A stretch of 64,000 bases of DNA from Absidia repens. Lineage: Eukaryota; Mucoromycota; Mucoromycetes; Mucorales; Cunninghamellaceae. Positions 45,838 through 56,612 of this stretch are shown piece after piece; positions within the stretch are counted from its first letter, which is position 1, and each line of letters starts with the position of its first letter. Made by a program: the position numbers and the translations under genes. The notes beneath the pieces were generated by a model. The model saw nothing but the letters and a program-made list of their open reading frames with translations, ran no database searches and was not told where the DNA came from. Where the stretch lies: positions 1-64,000 of the forward strand of contig MCGE01000001.1 in NCBI GenBank assembly GCA_002105175.1, given 5' to 3'.

Positions 45838-48715
45838 CTACAGTGCATCGAAGTTGATAATGTGTAATGCCTTTCTTCGTTCGCGTTCATCTTCCCGTTT
45901 CTCCATCCAGTATAAAGAGCCTACAACCGCGCCAAGAAGAATGCCAGCAGCTACCAAAGATACAAGAACCCAAGGAATATAATCAGCAGGTTGCACATAT
46001 AATTCCACCTTCCAGGACGAACTATCAGTAACATGTTCTGGTTGATAAGGTAAAAACACCAATTGAGAGTTTGGAATTACACCTTCATAAAATAAATAAT
46101 TTTGATCCTAACAAAAGACAAATACCATCAATTAGTGTGATTTGTGTATAGTACATTCCTATTTTTTTTTATATTTTTTACCTGATGCCGTGTCACTCCT
46201 GCAAATAGTTCTTCTACGTAATTATTGGTTCTTCCCAAGCCAAATAGACAATATGGTGTTTGAAGAGCCATGTAACCTGTTTGTGGTAGTTGTGATACTT
46301 GATGCACTCTCTTCGTTCCAGATGTATCCAGTACCGTAAATTTGAAATTGGCTCCAGGATAGTTGACGCCGTATGGCTATAGAATAAAATAAGTAAATCA
46401 TTAGTCATAATTATCAGTGATAAACATAAGTAATAATTTACCTTGCCAGCGGATCCATCAGAATGGGCACCATTTGAAACTGATAACGTAATAAAATAAG
46501 ACATAAGTTTGTTTATAGTAACCACTTTATCATTCCCCCCCCCCTGTTCTTCCTATTTTTTATACCTAATCCTTTCAAGAAAAACGCATCATTGAAATAA
46601 TTGTTGATAAAAAAGTTGGGCTTTCGTTCCGTTGATGGCGTGTTATGGACTCCCTGAAGAACCAAAATATCCAATGATCCCTAGACGAGTGAAACAAATA
46701 AGTATTACTTCGCTGATGTTTAACATGTATATCCTAGTAACTTACATCTTCGTCGATGTCAAAGAAGGTAGCGTGTCGAGGGTTAGATAGTCTTGATAAA
46801 GATTCAGCGCCACTTCGAATCAAAGAAAAGGTCCGTTTACTTGATTTGATGGCAGCATTCGTGCATTGACTCTGAGTACACCATACGGATTGTAAGAGCA
46901 TCACTTTTTTCGTTGTCGTTACCAATAAATCAGGATAGCCGTCCAAATTATAATCACCTGTCATAAATATAAATAAAAAACTAAGATTTCATATACTGGA
47001 TTTACTTTTAATGGATGGTGAGAAGCTGGGAAAGTATCTTACCTGGGTGGAGCGGTACAGGCATTGTTCCAGGATAGTTTCTATCGAGAGTGAGAACCGT
47101 TTCACCCTTATCCAGATATTGATTCAAGTTGAATATGACATAGTTCTAGTAAACGCAATAAATCAGTTACTAAATTCATAATACGTTGCATTATCTATAA
47201 CAAAAACAGACGCATCATATCACATACCTCGCTATTCGGACTGGAGAAATCAAAATGAAATTCTGGATCGGCGACACAAAGATGCTGAGGCTTTCGACAG
47301 TGAGATGACCCGTCATCCAAATTTTGTTCCAATTTAGAGCACAGTCCCATTTGCTGGTTGTAGACCGTATGAATAGAGCATTGACCATGACTATCACACA
47401 CAGAAAATATAATATCGGTTGAGCCATCACCATCTAGGGAGTACACAAATATAAAAAGTTAGATGAGTTTCGGCATTGACATCGACATTACTTTCCCCTT
47501 CTTATATATATAGATATATATATCTTACCCATATCGGCAAAAGCTAATGGTCCTGCACCCGCGGGTAAGTCAAATGTTTGAGCCAGAGAGAATCCTTTTT
47601 CTCGTTGATTTGTCCATATTTGTACTGACTGCTTCCCATTCGATCCACCGCATACCATAACAACATCTATCATCACCCCACCCCCAATAAAAAGGTCAGC
47701 ATGTAATTTCAAATAAAATTCCTATGACTTACCTGCCAGACAATCCCCATTCAAATCTAAAAATGCATTTGAGTGAGGTGACGCCCACTGGCATTGTGAT
47801 GAATATGTGGAATCGAAGAAGCTTGAAGCCGATGTTCTACAACCACAAATACGGATATATACATCAAAATTGGTTACTGCCCTTTTTTCTTCGTACGAGA
47901 ATTCACTTACAAATTGTATATCGAAGTTGTTTGGTTGGTAAAATTGGGCTGAGCGGTATTGATCCAAGAACTGAATTCGTTTGTATCCCATGAATAACCC
48001 AACAAGTCCAGTTGCATATCACCATTCAAATCCAATACCATGGGCAATGTGTTTCTAGCAGATGGTAAATCCAATGACGGCTCGACTAATAATCAATAAA
48101 GTCCCCATCCATCAGTATATCATATCTAGATATTTGACCGTTCACTTACCGAAGGAATCATTTCCATTACCAAAAAACACTTTCATTTTGAATTCGCCTT
48201 GTGTTGTAGGTTGGCCCATCACCAGCAGATCTAGTTTGCCATCATAGTTGTAGTCGCCAGGAATGATATTGTTGATGATGTAATCAAAATGAATGTGAGG
48301 TGAGGGCTGTGGTAAAGGAGTGAAGGAGAAGTTTTCTACATTTTAGAAGTAAAAGGGTGAGTGACTAATGGCTAAAATAAAATAAAAAAGAATTTCAATA
48401 CTTACTGTGATCCCAGGTATAGACATTGATGCTCTTTTGATCTTGACCAATCACAAAGATATCAGTACTACAGAAAGGGATAGGTTTCAGTGAGTAGATT
48501 CAACAACTTTAGACGCTGTGATGTACTTACAACTTGTCCGCGTTAAAATCACCAAACGCAGCAATAGTTCCATCAATAGTGCCAAGACCTAGAGAAGCTG
48601 GCGATAGATTATATAGTCGAGATTTCGGAAATCGTTTGGCATACTGTATACTTTGAGCGACTGATTGTTGTATATATGATGAAAACAATAACAGCAATAA
48701 TAAGATAGACGTCAT
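45838..48715 (-). CDS. ITFG1/TIP-like FG-GAP (integrin-alpha-like) type I membrane protein, 13 exons, 662 aa
   Basis: Exons: 48715-48531, 48467-48406, 48335-48150, 48085-47911, 47836-47733, 47666-47529, 47433-47228, 47145-47043, 46957-46746, 46680-46566, 46479-46442, 46376-46182, 46107-45838; total 1989 nt. A signal peptide (MTSILLLLLLFSSYIQQSVA) opens the protein. About seven Asp-rich, FG-GAP-type calcium-loop repeats follow: GDFNADKFTDIF, GDYNYDGKLDLLV, LDLNGDMQLDLLG, LDLNGDCLADVV, MDGDGSTDIIF, GDYNLDGYPDLLV, FDIDEDGSLDILV. A single membrane helix lies near the C-terminus (IPWVLVSLVAAGILLGAVV) with a short charged tail. This is the architecture of TIP/ITFG1 (LINKIN), a surface or secretory-pathway protein likely to form a beta-propeller. 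The fungal function is unknown. The Met at 48715 is chosen because it starts the signal peptide. Confidence 0.93.
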
Positions 48716-49155
48716 GGTAGCCAAGGCCAAGAACGAAAGAAGTACAAAAAAAGTAAAAATAAGAAAAGCGAAAAAAATTAGGACTCTACTAGGATTTCAT
48801 GATTTGAAAACCCGCCGGAACACACTGATGATTATATTTGGATGAATGCTATTGTGGTGTACTGTACAGTACTTACGTATAGTACAGTACACACATTTTG
48901 ATACAATGTGGTCGTAGTCACTATTCAACCCAATTCTGTATCTCAACCGCTTTAAACACTATAGTACACCCAGCCCAATCTTTACCCGCTCCAAAAAAAC
49001 GGCCTCTGTGCCCACCGAATCTTCCATAGCAAACTAATAAAAGAATAACTGTATGTCAATGGCTTTATTATCAATTTTGTCAAATGAGGAATTTAAAACT
49101 ATTATGTCAAACTATCTACATATATATGCGTTTATGAGGGGAGGGGAGCTATCTA

Positions 49156-49510
49156 TTAAAGGCTGCGTTGGACCGATCGTCGTAAAGGTTTTTCACCATT
49201 GGTGTCTTGTTCTGGTTGAGCTTCTTGAATCCCACTATTTGTCACCGACCCAGTTGCTGTGTATTCTTGAAGTCGACGATTGGTATAGGCTTTACTGATC
49301 AAGTATGCTCCCAAGGCACCTAGTGAAAAATAAAATATAAATCGTTGTCAGAAAAGGAATGAGCTATGAGGACGTATGTTGGTTTACCTATTGCTAGAGC
49401 CGTCCTATTTTGTAAAAATAAAAACTATATTTAAGTATTTTCTAAAAAAAAGCGTTGATTTGTGCTTACCATCCTTTGATGACAGTTTTGGGAGTGTTGC
49501 TGACAGTCAT
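49156..49510 (-). CDS. Small single-pass membrane protein, 73 aa, 3 exons
   Basis: Exons: 49510-49470, 49404-49388 (a 17-nt micro-exon), 49319-49156; total 222 nt. The protein reads MTVSNTPKTVIKGW, then one hydrophobic segment TALAIGALGAYLISKAY, then a polar Gln/Thr/Arg-rich tail ending LRRSVQRSL. All splice sites are GT-AG and the frame is whole, which supports a real gene despite its size. The short N-terminus, single helix with small residues and basic tail resemble accessory subunits of mitochondrial inner-membrane complexes, but I cannot name a family. It lies 441 bp upstream of the ITFG1-like gene on the same strand. Confidence 0.65.
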
Positions 49511-50610
49511 TTTATTATTCGCTTAAAAAGAAGAGAAAGGAAAAATAACAGGCGTTTTAGCTGGACCATGTCAAAAACCAGGAGCGTTTTTTATTCTCCG
49601 CCATCCGAAGCTTTCAAGAAGGCAATGTGAATTTGAATTCAAGTACTGTCAGAAAATAAAAAAAAAAATGCAAGGTTACTACTACTGCTCTATTTTAGTC
49701 CTTTGTTTTTTTTTTTACACATTATCAACCTTACTATGGAAGAGAAAGGTCTGATCCCTCCATTACATTCATTCGAGATTTACCAGTACGTCAAAGACAC
49801 TATCATTATTAACGGTACTATTCTTTTTTTCTATTACCAATACATATCTCTTTTAGATTTTATTTTCATTACCCTCTTTTTCCATTTCACTGCTTATTAT
49901 TTTATTATCGTATCATTGTCCCTTTTACTATATTATATCACACCGGTTTCTATTTTATGATTGGGTCATTGCTGTACCCTTCTTTTTTTATTATTATCGT
50001 TTCATTACCATTTTTTCCTATCCTCTGTTAGTAAACAATAAAAAAAGATATTCGCAACAATTTGTATGTACATATGATGTGTAGTGATGTGTAGTGATGC
50101 GAGTATATGTGGATATTGTTTATTCATACTTTGTAGACCTTAGCTTACAGATATATGACATGTAAAGCCATGGATAATTGTGAATCGACGGTTGGGATTT
50201 TTGTGCTTTTCTTAAAGCCATACTGACTCGGTATATTATAATCGTTGCTCTTTTTTTTTTTTTTAATTTGTGAGAACGCTGCGCGCGCAGAATGAGTACG
50301 TGCAAGGCTATAATAAATTCCGACTTTTTCGAAGAGTACATGCGAAAATTGTACGTGTCCCTAACAACCCCCCCCTTTTTTTTTTACTACCATTCTATCT
50401 ATTGTCACAGTTTATCTCCACCTTAACATATTTGTTGTTATCAAATCCGTAAACGGATCACAATTTATTATATTTCCACACACAGTAGAAAAAACATAAA
50501 AGTACCATACGTTTTTTATATAAATAAATCCTTTGCACTCCGTTGTAAAATAGATGGAGATGGTATAAGTAAATAAGTGATATAATTGAAGGCAGTGGAT
50601 AGGTTGGGAC
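49511..50610. other. Intergenic DNA, no gene recognised
   Basis: T-rich DNA containing the upstream region of the small membrane protein gene. A GCGCGCGC word at 50281-50288 stands out. A few open frames are low-complexity. Confidence 0.4.
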
Positions 50611-51345
50611 TGTGTGTGTAATCTGATGTGTGAAATGACAAATGTGAGAATAGGTGGAAGATTCAGGGGTAAATATAATATAAAGTGATAAGCTGGACAC
50701 ACAAAGGATGAAGACATAGATACTATGATATATACATTGCTTATCAGGAACCAGGAATACGACACGCTGGAGCTTTCGGAAATTTTTCAATTTGTTGGAT
50801 TTCAGAATTTTATTACTACAGTGTGGGTTTAATTGGGATGGGATTGGAGATTCCGCCATTTCGCACTATGGCGGGCAGACCCTTGGGGCCCAACCGTCGT
50901 GCTCAGCGAGTCGTCAATGGATATTCTTTAGTGTGTTAATAAAAAAAAGGATTGGCGCCAGGTGACTTCGCCATATTACACTTTGGTGAGCAGTCCCTTG
51001 GAGCCCGACTGTCATGCACCGCGCTCGTCAATTGTATTTTTTGTTTTTGTGAATGTAGGATAGTGTAAAAATGTTAATTCAAGTGCCGCACACATAATTT
51101 CTGATTTTTTTCACGCTCCATTTTTTCCCTCTATTTTCCTTTCTTTCTTCTTTTTTTCCTTCATGAAAATCTGAATGTTATGATGGCAAGGCACATTGGG
51201 ATATTGGTGATCTAGGAAACAGTGTTAGAACTTGAATTAGAGGCATTTTTAAAAATGCAAAGCAAACAACATGGGGAAACCTTTTCATTTTGGAATCGTG
51301 ATTTCAAACTTGCACTAGATTAACCTTCATTGTAGAATAGTGGCA
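50611..51345 (+). repeat. Left arm of a large inverted repeat (about 0.74 kb)
   Basis: The reverse complement of this segment recurs at 54425-55186 with moderate divergence and small indels. Shared words include CGACACGCTGGAGCTTTC / GAAAGCTCCAGCGTGTCG-like ends, CGCACTATGGCGGGCAG, AACATTCAGA and the core-repeat copy 7. The outer edge is near 50611 and the inner edge near 51345. Confidence 0.8.
50853..51036 (+). repeat. Two copies of a GC-rich hairpin module in the left arm
   Basis: Module 1 (about 50853-50920) has CCGCCAT and ATGGCGG around an 8-base loop, then CCCTTGGGGCCCAACCGTC. Module 2 (about 50968-51036) has TCGCCA and TGGTGA, then CCCTTGGAGCCCGACTGTC. Two matching modules occur in the right arm. 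Confidence 0.7.
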
Positions 51346-51420
51346 TTAGCTTAGCTTAGGGTTAGTTGTCATAGTTTATACTGTATACATATTTGAATTA
51401 ACATATCCTGTCTTTTTACA
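51085..51420 (+). repeat. Dispersed core-repeat family, copy 7
   Basis: Lies within and beyond the left inverted-repeat arm. The core ACATGGGGAAACCTTTTCAT is at 51269-51288, followed by TTTTGGAATCG. The start (GCCGCACACATAATTTC) and the end (GAATTAACATATCC) are diverged from the family landmarks. Confidence 0.62.
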
Positions 51421-51574
51421 ACTAATCTCTTTTATTCCTTCTATTATCTCGCTGAATGGGCGTGAGTAAAATCTTGTCTCTGTGTATGTGCTTGTGTGTG
51501 TATTTATGTGTAGGATGAAAGGCATGTGCTTGTGTAAAACAAAAACAAAAAAAAAAACAAAAAAAAAAAAAAAG

Positions 51575-51690
51575 AGTCCACTGCAGATTAGATGTGAATA
51601 GGGGCCAATATTAGTTGAGAAAGGTGCTAGTCTAGAAGAATGGTGTAGAAAAATGTCTGAAGAAGGAATGATGTGAAATAAAAATGGGAC
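51575..51690 (+). repeat. Short direct repeat, first of three
   Basis: Shares GGTGCTAGTCTAGA, GAATGGTGTAGAA and GAAGGAATGATGTG with 53185-53275 and 54345-54420, in the same orientation. Confidence 0.6.
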
Positions 51691-52611
51691 ATTCAAACTT
51701 CTAATTGAAATAAACACAAAAGTACAAGTGATACAATTGGTTGCTCTTTTTATTTAATATTCAAACATGTCATATCTATATCTTTTTTCCAGAACTAAGT
51801 GAGTCATAATGTAATGAATACAAATTAGGATAATTTGGAGTGATGTTGGGGACGTAATGTAACGGGTGATGAAGTATGAATAAAATAAGGTATATGGTAG
51901 TATCTGTCAAAATGTCAAAGTGAAGAAATGCGGAGGGGGTATAAATAAATAAAGATGTGGAAGAGGGGAAATAGGTTTGGGAGTCACAAATACAACAGGT
52001 ACATTATAATGTGTTTACATCATGTTGTTTTTAATATCTTAGCCACATACCTAATAAAAGGATGATTGATTCATGTCAAATAAAAGTTATCACCATCCTC
52101 ATTATATTCTTGACTTTCTATTTTTTTTTCATTTCACAACAATATCACCATTAAGCCAAGTTACTTTCTACCAAAAAAACTAATAATATAGATTGTGTTT
52201 TATTACTAGTCCATGTATACATTCAACTATCTTGTGAAATCACAATCCATATCATTTTATAAAAAACAACTATACAATTACTAAAATTAGAAATAACATT
52301 GAACCCTTTAATTTTCCGTCCATTAAGATTTTCTAAATACTGTTAGTCCGTTCATGAACGTGTAACACACAAATATAACCATCTACTTTAATATATATCA
52401 GATGGTTTTAGAAAGGTTCATATATTATTAAAGATATCAGGAAATGCATCCTTTCCAACCATGAACATAATGAAATGTCAGTCAAACCAAAAAGTACCTG
52501 TAACGAAGCCACCTTCAAAACAAAAATGGCCATTACACAGGCTTCGGAGCTTAAAGCGGTGAAAAAAATTTGGGCTCCGCTCGCACTGCCCCCTGGGTCA
52601 TTTTGGCAAAA
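51691..52611. other. AT-rich DNA inside the repeat island
   Basis: No gene recognised. TATATATCAGATGGTTTTAG-type AT-rich sequence, turning GC-rich near 52560-52640 (GGCTCCGCTCGCACTGCC). Confidence 0.4.
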
Positions 52612-52628
52612 GCGCGGCGTAGCCGCGC
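52612..52628 (+). repeat. Perfect GC hairpin
   Basis: GCGCGGC, loop GTA, GCCGCGC: a perfect 7-bp stem with a 3-base loop, directly abutting the left edge (52629) of the inner inverted repeat. Confidence 0.75.
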
Positions 52629-52945
52629 CTCTCCCGGCGCTTTTTTAGCGGATTTCCATGTTTTTTTAGCGGTATGGAGGGGTATTTCTGTGTGTGTATG
52701 GGGATATTGGATGGGGGAAAAAAAAAAAAAAAAAATGGTATGAGTAGAAGGAGTATGTGACTAGAAAACGGATCCAAGCAAACGTGGATGTCCAAGTATG
52801 TGTGTGGTTGAATGGTGGGCAATAATGTAGAGGCGGTTATTATGGCTGTAGGCTTTAATTGGATTTTGCAGGCTGTAAAGCCAGATGGGTGTGAATTCAA
52901 CCGCCGCCGCCGGCAGTCTGGATTGTTGATCCAAAAAAAAATGTT
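52629..52945 (+). repeat. Left arm of the inner inverted repeat
   Basis: The reverse complement recurs at about 53627-54107. It shares CTCTCCCGGCGCTTTTTTA, ATACCGC/GCGGTAT, GGATCCAAGCAAACGTGG, GCAATAATGTAGAGGCGG, AAAGCCAGATGGGTGTGAAT and the CCGCCGCCGCCGGCAG end. The right arm carries a 176-bp insertion that this arm lacks. Confidence 0.82.
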
Positions 52946-52985
52946 TTTTTTTCCCCCATCCAATATCCCCATACACACACAGAAA
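52685..52985 (+). mobile_element. 301-bp MITE-like element with about 35-bp terminal inverted repeats
   Basis: The left end reads TTTCTGTGTGTGTATGGGG, then ATATTGGATGGGGG, and the right end is its exact inverse. The interior has no coding capacity. A second, inverted copy with only one clear terminus lies at about 53600-54045. No convincing target-site duplication was seen (flanks GGGGTA and ACCCCC). Confidence 0.6.
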
Positions 52986-53285
52986 ACCCCCATCAAACAC
53001 AGACAGTGTACCGCATTAGAATAGTATGTAGAATAGTCGTACCGCAATAGAATAGTATGTACAATAGCCTGTCACAGTAGAATAGTTTTGCCATTTCATT
53101 GTTCATTGCAAAATAAAAAAGCTTTTATTGAATAATGATACGTAGTCAATACTATACTAAAAGAAAAAAAGATGTAAAAATAGGGGGCCGCTAATAGTAG
53201 CTGAAAGAGGTGCGAATCTAGATGAATGGTGTAGAAGAAGAAACTATGTACGATGTACGATAAAAAAGGGATTTCTAAAAGGGAT
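52986..53285 (+). repeat. Direct repeat copy (second of the pair with 54160-54420)
   Basis: Shares CCCCCATCAAACACAGACAG, AATAGAATAGTATGTA, AGTAGAATAG, GTTCATTGCAAAATAAAAAA, AGTCAATACTATACTAA and GATGAATGGTGTAGAAGAAG with 54160-54420, in the same order and orientation. Confidence 0.8.
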
Positions 53286-53329
53286 CTCTATAAAAGGGGA
53301 TCTCCAAACTTCTAATGAAGCTTAAACAA

Positions 53330-53525
53330 ACATTTATTTCAAACAAAGACAAGGTTTAATGAAGCAGAGATATGCTTTATTGAAGAAAAGAGACATATAC
53401 ATATACTAAGCTAATCAAGCCATTTCCCCAAGAGTCTAGAAGCAAAATGAAAGGCTTTCCCCATGTTTCTTGCAATCCCTTTTCTAAAACCCTTCTAAGC
53501 TAGTTCTAACAGAATCTTACAGAAA
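53330..53525 (-). repeat. Dispersed core-repeat family, copy 8 (partial)
   Basis: The minus strand carries ACATGGGGAAAGCCTTTCAT at about 53446-53465, preceded by GCTTAGAAGGGTTTTAGAAA and CTGTTAGAACTA. The upstream promoter-like part is missing; repeat DNA (53600 on) follows instead. Confidence 0.6.
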
Positions 53526-53626
53526 GCCAGGGCCACTAGGTCCACAACGAGCCCAAAACACTGAACAGATGTTGGCTCATTCCCGTTGATTTCTATTTTT
53601 TTTTTTGTGCCGCTTCCCCTTTTTTT

Positions 53627-54107
53627 TTTTCTCGATAAACAATCCAGGCTGCCGGCGGCGGCGGTTGAATTCACACCCATCTGGCTTTACAGCCTGCAAA
53701 ATCCAATTAACCTGCAATATACTCTTCTTCGCTTTATATAAAACGAACTACGAAACCGTTCAACTTCAAATTTTCTATGCATCTTTAGAAATATTATACA
53801 ATCATTTTTTGCCACCAAACCATCCATCCATCTCTCATACAATTAATTGCACAATGCTCTAAAGTTTACGCCTATAAGCTCACAGCTAAAGCCTACAGCC
53901 ATAATAACCGCCTCTACATTATTGCCCACCATTCAACCACACACATACTTGGACATCCACGTTTGCTTGGATCCGCTTTCTAGTCACATACTCCTTCTAC
54001 TCATACCATTTTTTTTTCCCCATCCAATATCCCCATACACACACAGAAATACCCCTCCATACCGCTAAAAAAAAAAACATAAATCCGTTAAAAAAGCGCC
54101 GGGAGAG
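53627..54107 (-). repeat. Right arm of the inner inverted repeat, with an insertion
   Basis: Inverse of 52629-52945. The arm is interrupted at 53711-53886 by sequence absent from the left arm. The poly(T)/CCCCATCCAATATCCCC terminus at 54005-54045 is the inverse of the 52685 end. Confidence 0.8.
53711..53886. mobile_element. 176-bp insertion with a 3-bp TAA duplication
   Basis: Comparison with the left arm, which reads straight through TTTAATTGGATT, shows an extra 176 bp from CCTGCAATATAC to CTCACAGC. It is flanked by TAA at 53708-53710 and 53887-53889. Terminal inverted repeats are weak at best (CCTGCAA against GCTGTGA). This suggests a recent small transposition event. Confidence 0.6.
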
Positions 54108-54159
54108 CCTTCAAAAAGTAGTAATACCTGCTATAGGCTTTCCAAACCAATAATAAAAA

Positions 54160-54424
54160 AACCCCCATCAAACACAGACAGTGTACTGCAATAGAATAGT
54201 TTGTCGAATAGTCTACTGCAATAGAATAGTATGTAAAATAGCCTATCACAGTAGAATAGCTTTGTCATTCCATTGTTCATTGCAAAATAAAAAAACTTTT
54301 ATTGAATCATAATAGTCAATACTATACTAAGAGGAAAGAAGATGTAAATAGAGGCCGCTAATAGCAGCTGAGAGGTGCTAGTCGAGATGAATGGTGTAGA
54401 AGAAGGAACGATGTCAAATTTGCA
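54160..54424 (+). repeat. Direct repeat copy of 52986-53285
   Basis: See the shared words listed for 52986-53285. It directly abuts the right arm of the outer inverted repeat. Confidence 0.8.
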
Positions 54425-55186
54425 ATATTTTACAATGAAGGGTAATCTCGTGGAAGATTGATATCACGATTCCAAAATGAAAGGGTTTCCCCAAGATGTC
54501 GCTTTGCATTTTTGAAAATGCCTCTAATTCAATTTCTAACACTATTCCTAGATCACCAATATCCCAATATGGCTTGCCATCATAACATTCAGACTTCCAT
54601 GAAGGAAAAAAAAAAAAAAAAAAAAAGAAAGAAAAGGAAAAAGGAAAAAAATGGAGCGTGAAAAATATCAGAAATTATGTGGGCGGCACTTGAATTGACA
54701 TTTTTGCACTATCCTACATTTCTTTTTCAGCCCACACAAAAGAAAAAATACAATTAACGAGCGCGGCCATGACGGCAGGGCCCCAAGGGGTTGCTCACCG
54801 AAATGTGATACGGCGAAGTCACCTATCGCCAATCCTATTTTATTTTTATTTTATTTTTTTCAACACACTAAAGAACAGTCATTAACGACGGGCTGAGCAC
54901 GACGGTTGGGCCCCAAGGGGCTGCCCGCCATAGTGCGAAATGGCGGAACCCCCAATCCTATCCCATTTAAACCCACACTTAAATAATAAAATTCTGACAC
55001 CCAATAAATTGAAAGGTTTCCAAAAGCTCCAGCGTGTCGTATTTCTAGTTCCTAATGTATATATCATAGTATCTATGTCTTCATCATTTGTGTGTTCTTC
55101 TAATCACTTTTTTTTTTTTTTACCCCTGAATCTTCCACCTATTCTCACATTTGTCATTTCACACATCAGATTACACACACACCATC
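54425..55186 (-). repeat. Right arm of the large inverted repeat
   Basis: Inverse of 50611-51345. It carries core-repeat copy 9 at about 54470-54700 (minus strand, core GGGGAAACCCTTTCAT near 54476-54491, start GCCGCCCACATAATTTC). It also has two hairpin modules at about 54795-54816 (TCACCG and CGGCGA) and 54925-54946 (CCGCCAT and ATGGCGG). Confidence 0.8.
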
Positions 55187-55299
55187 AACGTGGTAGTAGT
55201 CCTTCTCTGATGACAGTTCCCATCACGTTTGAATATATACACCATGGTTGTATTCTTATCACTCCACATATTTACCTGCTCTCCCTTCCTAAAAACCTC

Positions 55300-55405
55300 A
55301 TTTTTAGATAGGTTCATAGTATCACCGTTATAATAGCTTAATGTCAGTTTCCATAGTTTATATCTACATCTAAATAAAATGTGCATTTATGTTTTCTATT
55401 TGCCT
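55300..55405 (+). repeat. Truncated 3' end of a core-repeat copy
   Basis: AGCTTAATGTCAGTTTCCATAG, cut here to AGCTTAATGTCAG and CATAGTTTATATCTACATC, is followed by TAAATAAAATGTGC. It resembles the 3' portions of copies 5 and 7, without the core. Confidence 0.5.
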
Positions 55406-56017
55406 CTCTTACGTTCAGTTTGTCTTGTCAATGAAACATAGCCACAACGTGCTGTATATGTCCGCGTAGGGGAAAAAAAAAAAAAAAAAAAAGTCGATAT
55501 GAGGCGGCTTCGGCGAACCGCTTTGCTCAATGCTCACTCTGATGACCTCCCAGAGATAAACGGGGGAGGGATTTCTTGAATTGTTTTAAAAAATGGTCCG
55601 TTATAGGCAATCTATATAAAAAAAATAAACAATACTAGGCATATAAAATTATGATGGTTGAAACAGACTCAAAAGTTTGGAAGAAAAAACATTTATTAAA
55701 TCACAACTGTTTTTCAAAGCTATGAGCTGGAATAATTTATGTCATGACAAGCTGGAACAAAATAAATCGACAAAAAGATGTAGATGCTTATGATATGATA
55801 TAGTAAATAACATAACACAAATAAAAAAAAAATAAAAGGTATAGCTTTTGATTGTTCCATGTACGACGATATAAATGGTCCTGGTATGACACTGATCAAG
55901 TATATATGCTTGAAACAAAAAGTCACTACCCTGCTTTTATTCAAAATTGACCAAAAAAGGGAAACAATGTTTCGCATCTATCCAAACTCCGTTAAGAAGC
56001 AGCCAAAAACTAAAAAT
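55406..56017. other. Intergenic DNA upstream of tRNA-Ala copy B
   Basis: AT-rich, with an A run at 55471-55490 and a small hairpin GCGG-CTTCGGCGAA-CCGC near 55504-55522. No gene recognised and no clear similarity to the DNA flanking tRNA copy A. Confidence 0.4.
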
Positions 56018-56090
56018 TGGAGAACCTGGGCATTGATCCCAGTGCCTCTCACATGCTAAGCGAGCGCTCTACCATTTGAGCTAGATCCCC
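56018..56090 (-). tRNA. tRNA-Ala (AGC), copy B
   Basis: Identical over all 73 nt to 1993-2065, including G3:U70 and the T6-T67 mismatch, while the flanks differ. It lies 522 bp downstream of velvet B, in the same relative position and strand as copy A beside velvet A. Confidence 0.93.
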
Positions 56091-56612
56091 TTCTTGAAGA
56101 ATAGACCGGTATCCTATATATATTCCCAAAACTTACAGAATATCATGTGATTCATGTTCTATCTGTGTTTGGCTGTTTCTTGTCAATAGATGTACATCAT
56201 AGTATTTATTATCTATATATGGTCAAATAAACAATGAAGCACACAAACCCCTGAGTCAAATGTATAACATACATGTTATTGATTGTCAACCATCATCGTC
56301 ATTTTATTTCATTGTCAAATACATATTAAAAAAAAAAAAAAAGCAAAATGCACATGTGGTGTAAAAATAAAAAAGGAGAAGAATGCAATCAAAAACGTCC
56401 AATTGACAAAGGGGGAAAATAAAGAGGCTGTTTGTACAAATGATAAAACAAAGAGATGTATGTGCTAGTATAAGATATAGAATAGCTAAATAAATAAATA
56501 AATAAATGTATATAAATGAGAAAAAGTGTATCATGGTCTAACGTATAAATGTATAAAAATAAGGAGTGGGGGAGGAGAAGAAAGAGGGACGTGACCATTG
56601 TGTTCAACTAAT
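56091..56612. other. Intergenic DNA between tRNA-Ala B and velvet B
   Basis: AT-rich DNA with the velvet B 3' UTR. An (AAAT)n-like stretch lies at 56488-56506. The matching interval in copy A holds the 2-kb TIR element, which is absent here. Confidence 0.5.

Noticed and set aside
52598..53047. 149-codon minus-strand frame in the repeat island
   Set aside because: It crosses two repeat termini and simple sequence, and similar text arises from the inverted copy at 53605-54068; repeat-derived.
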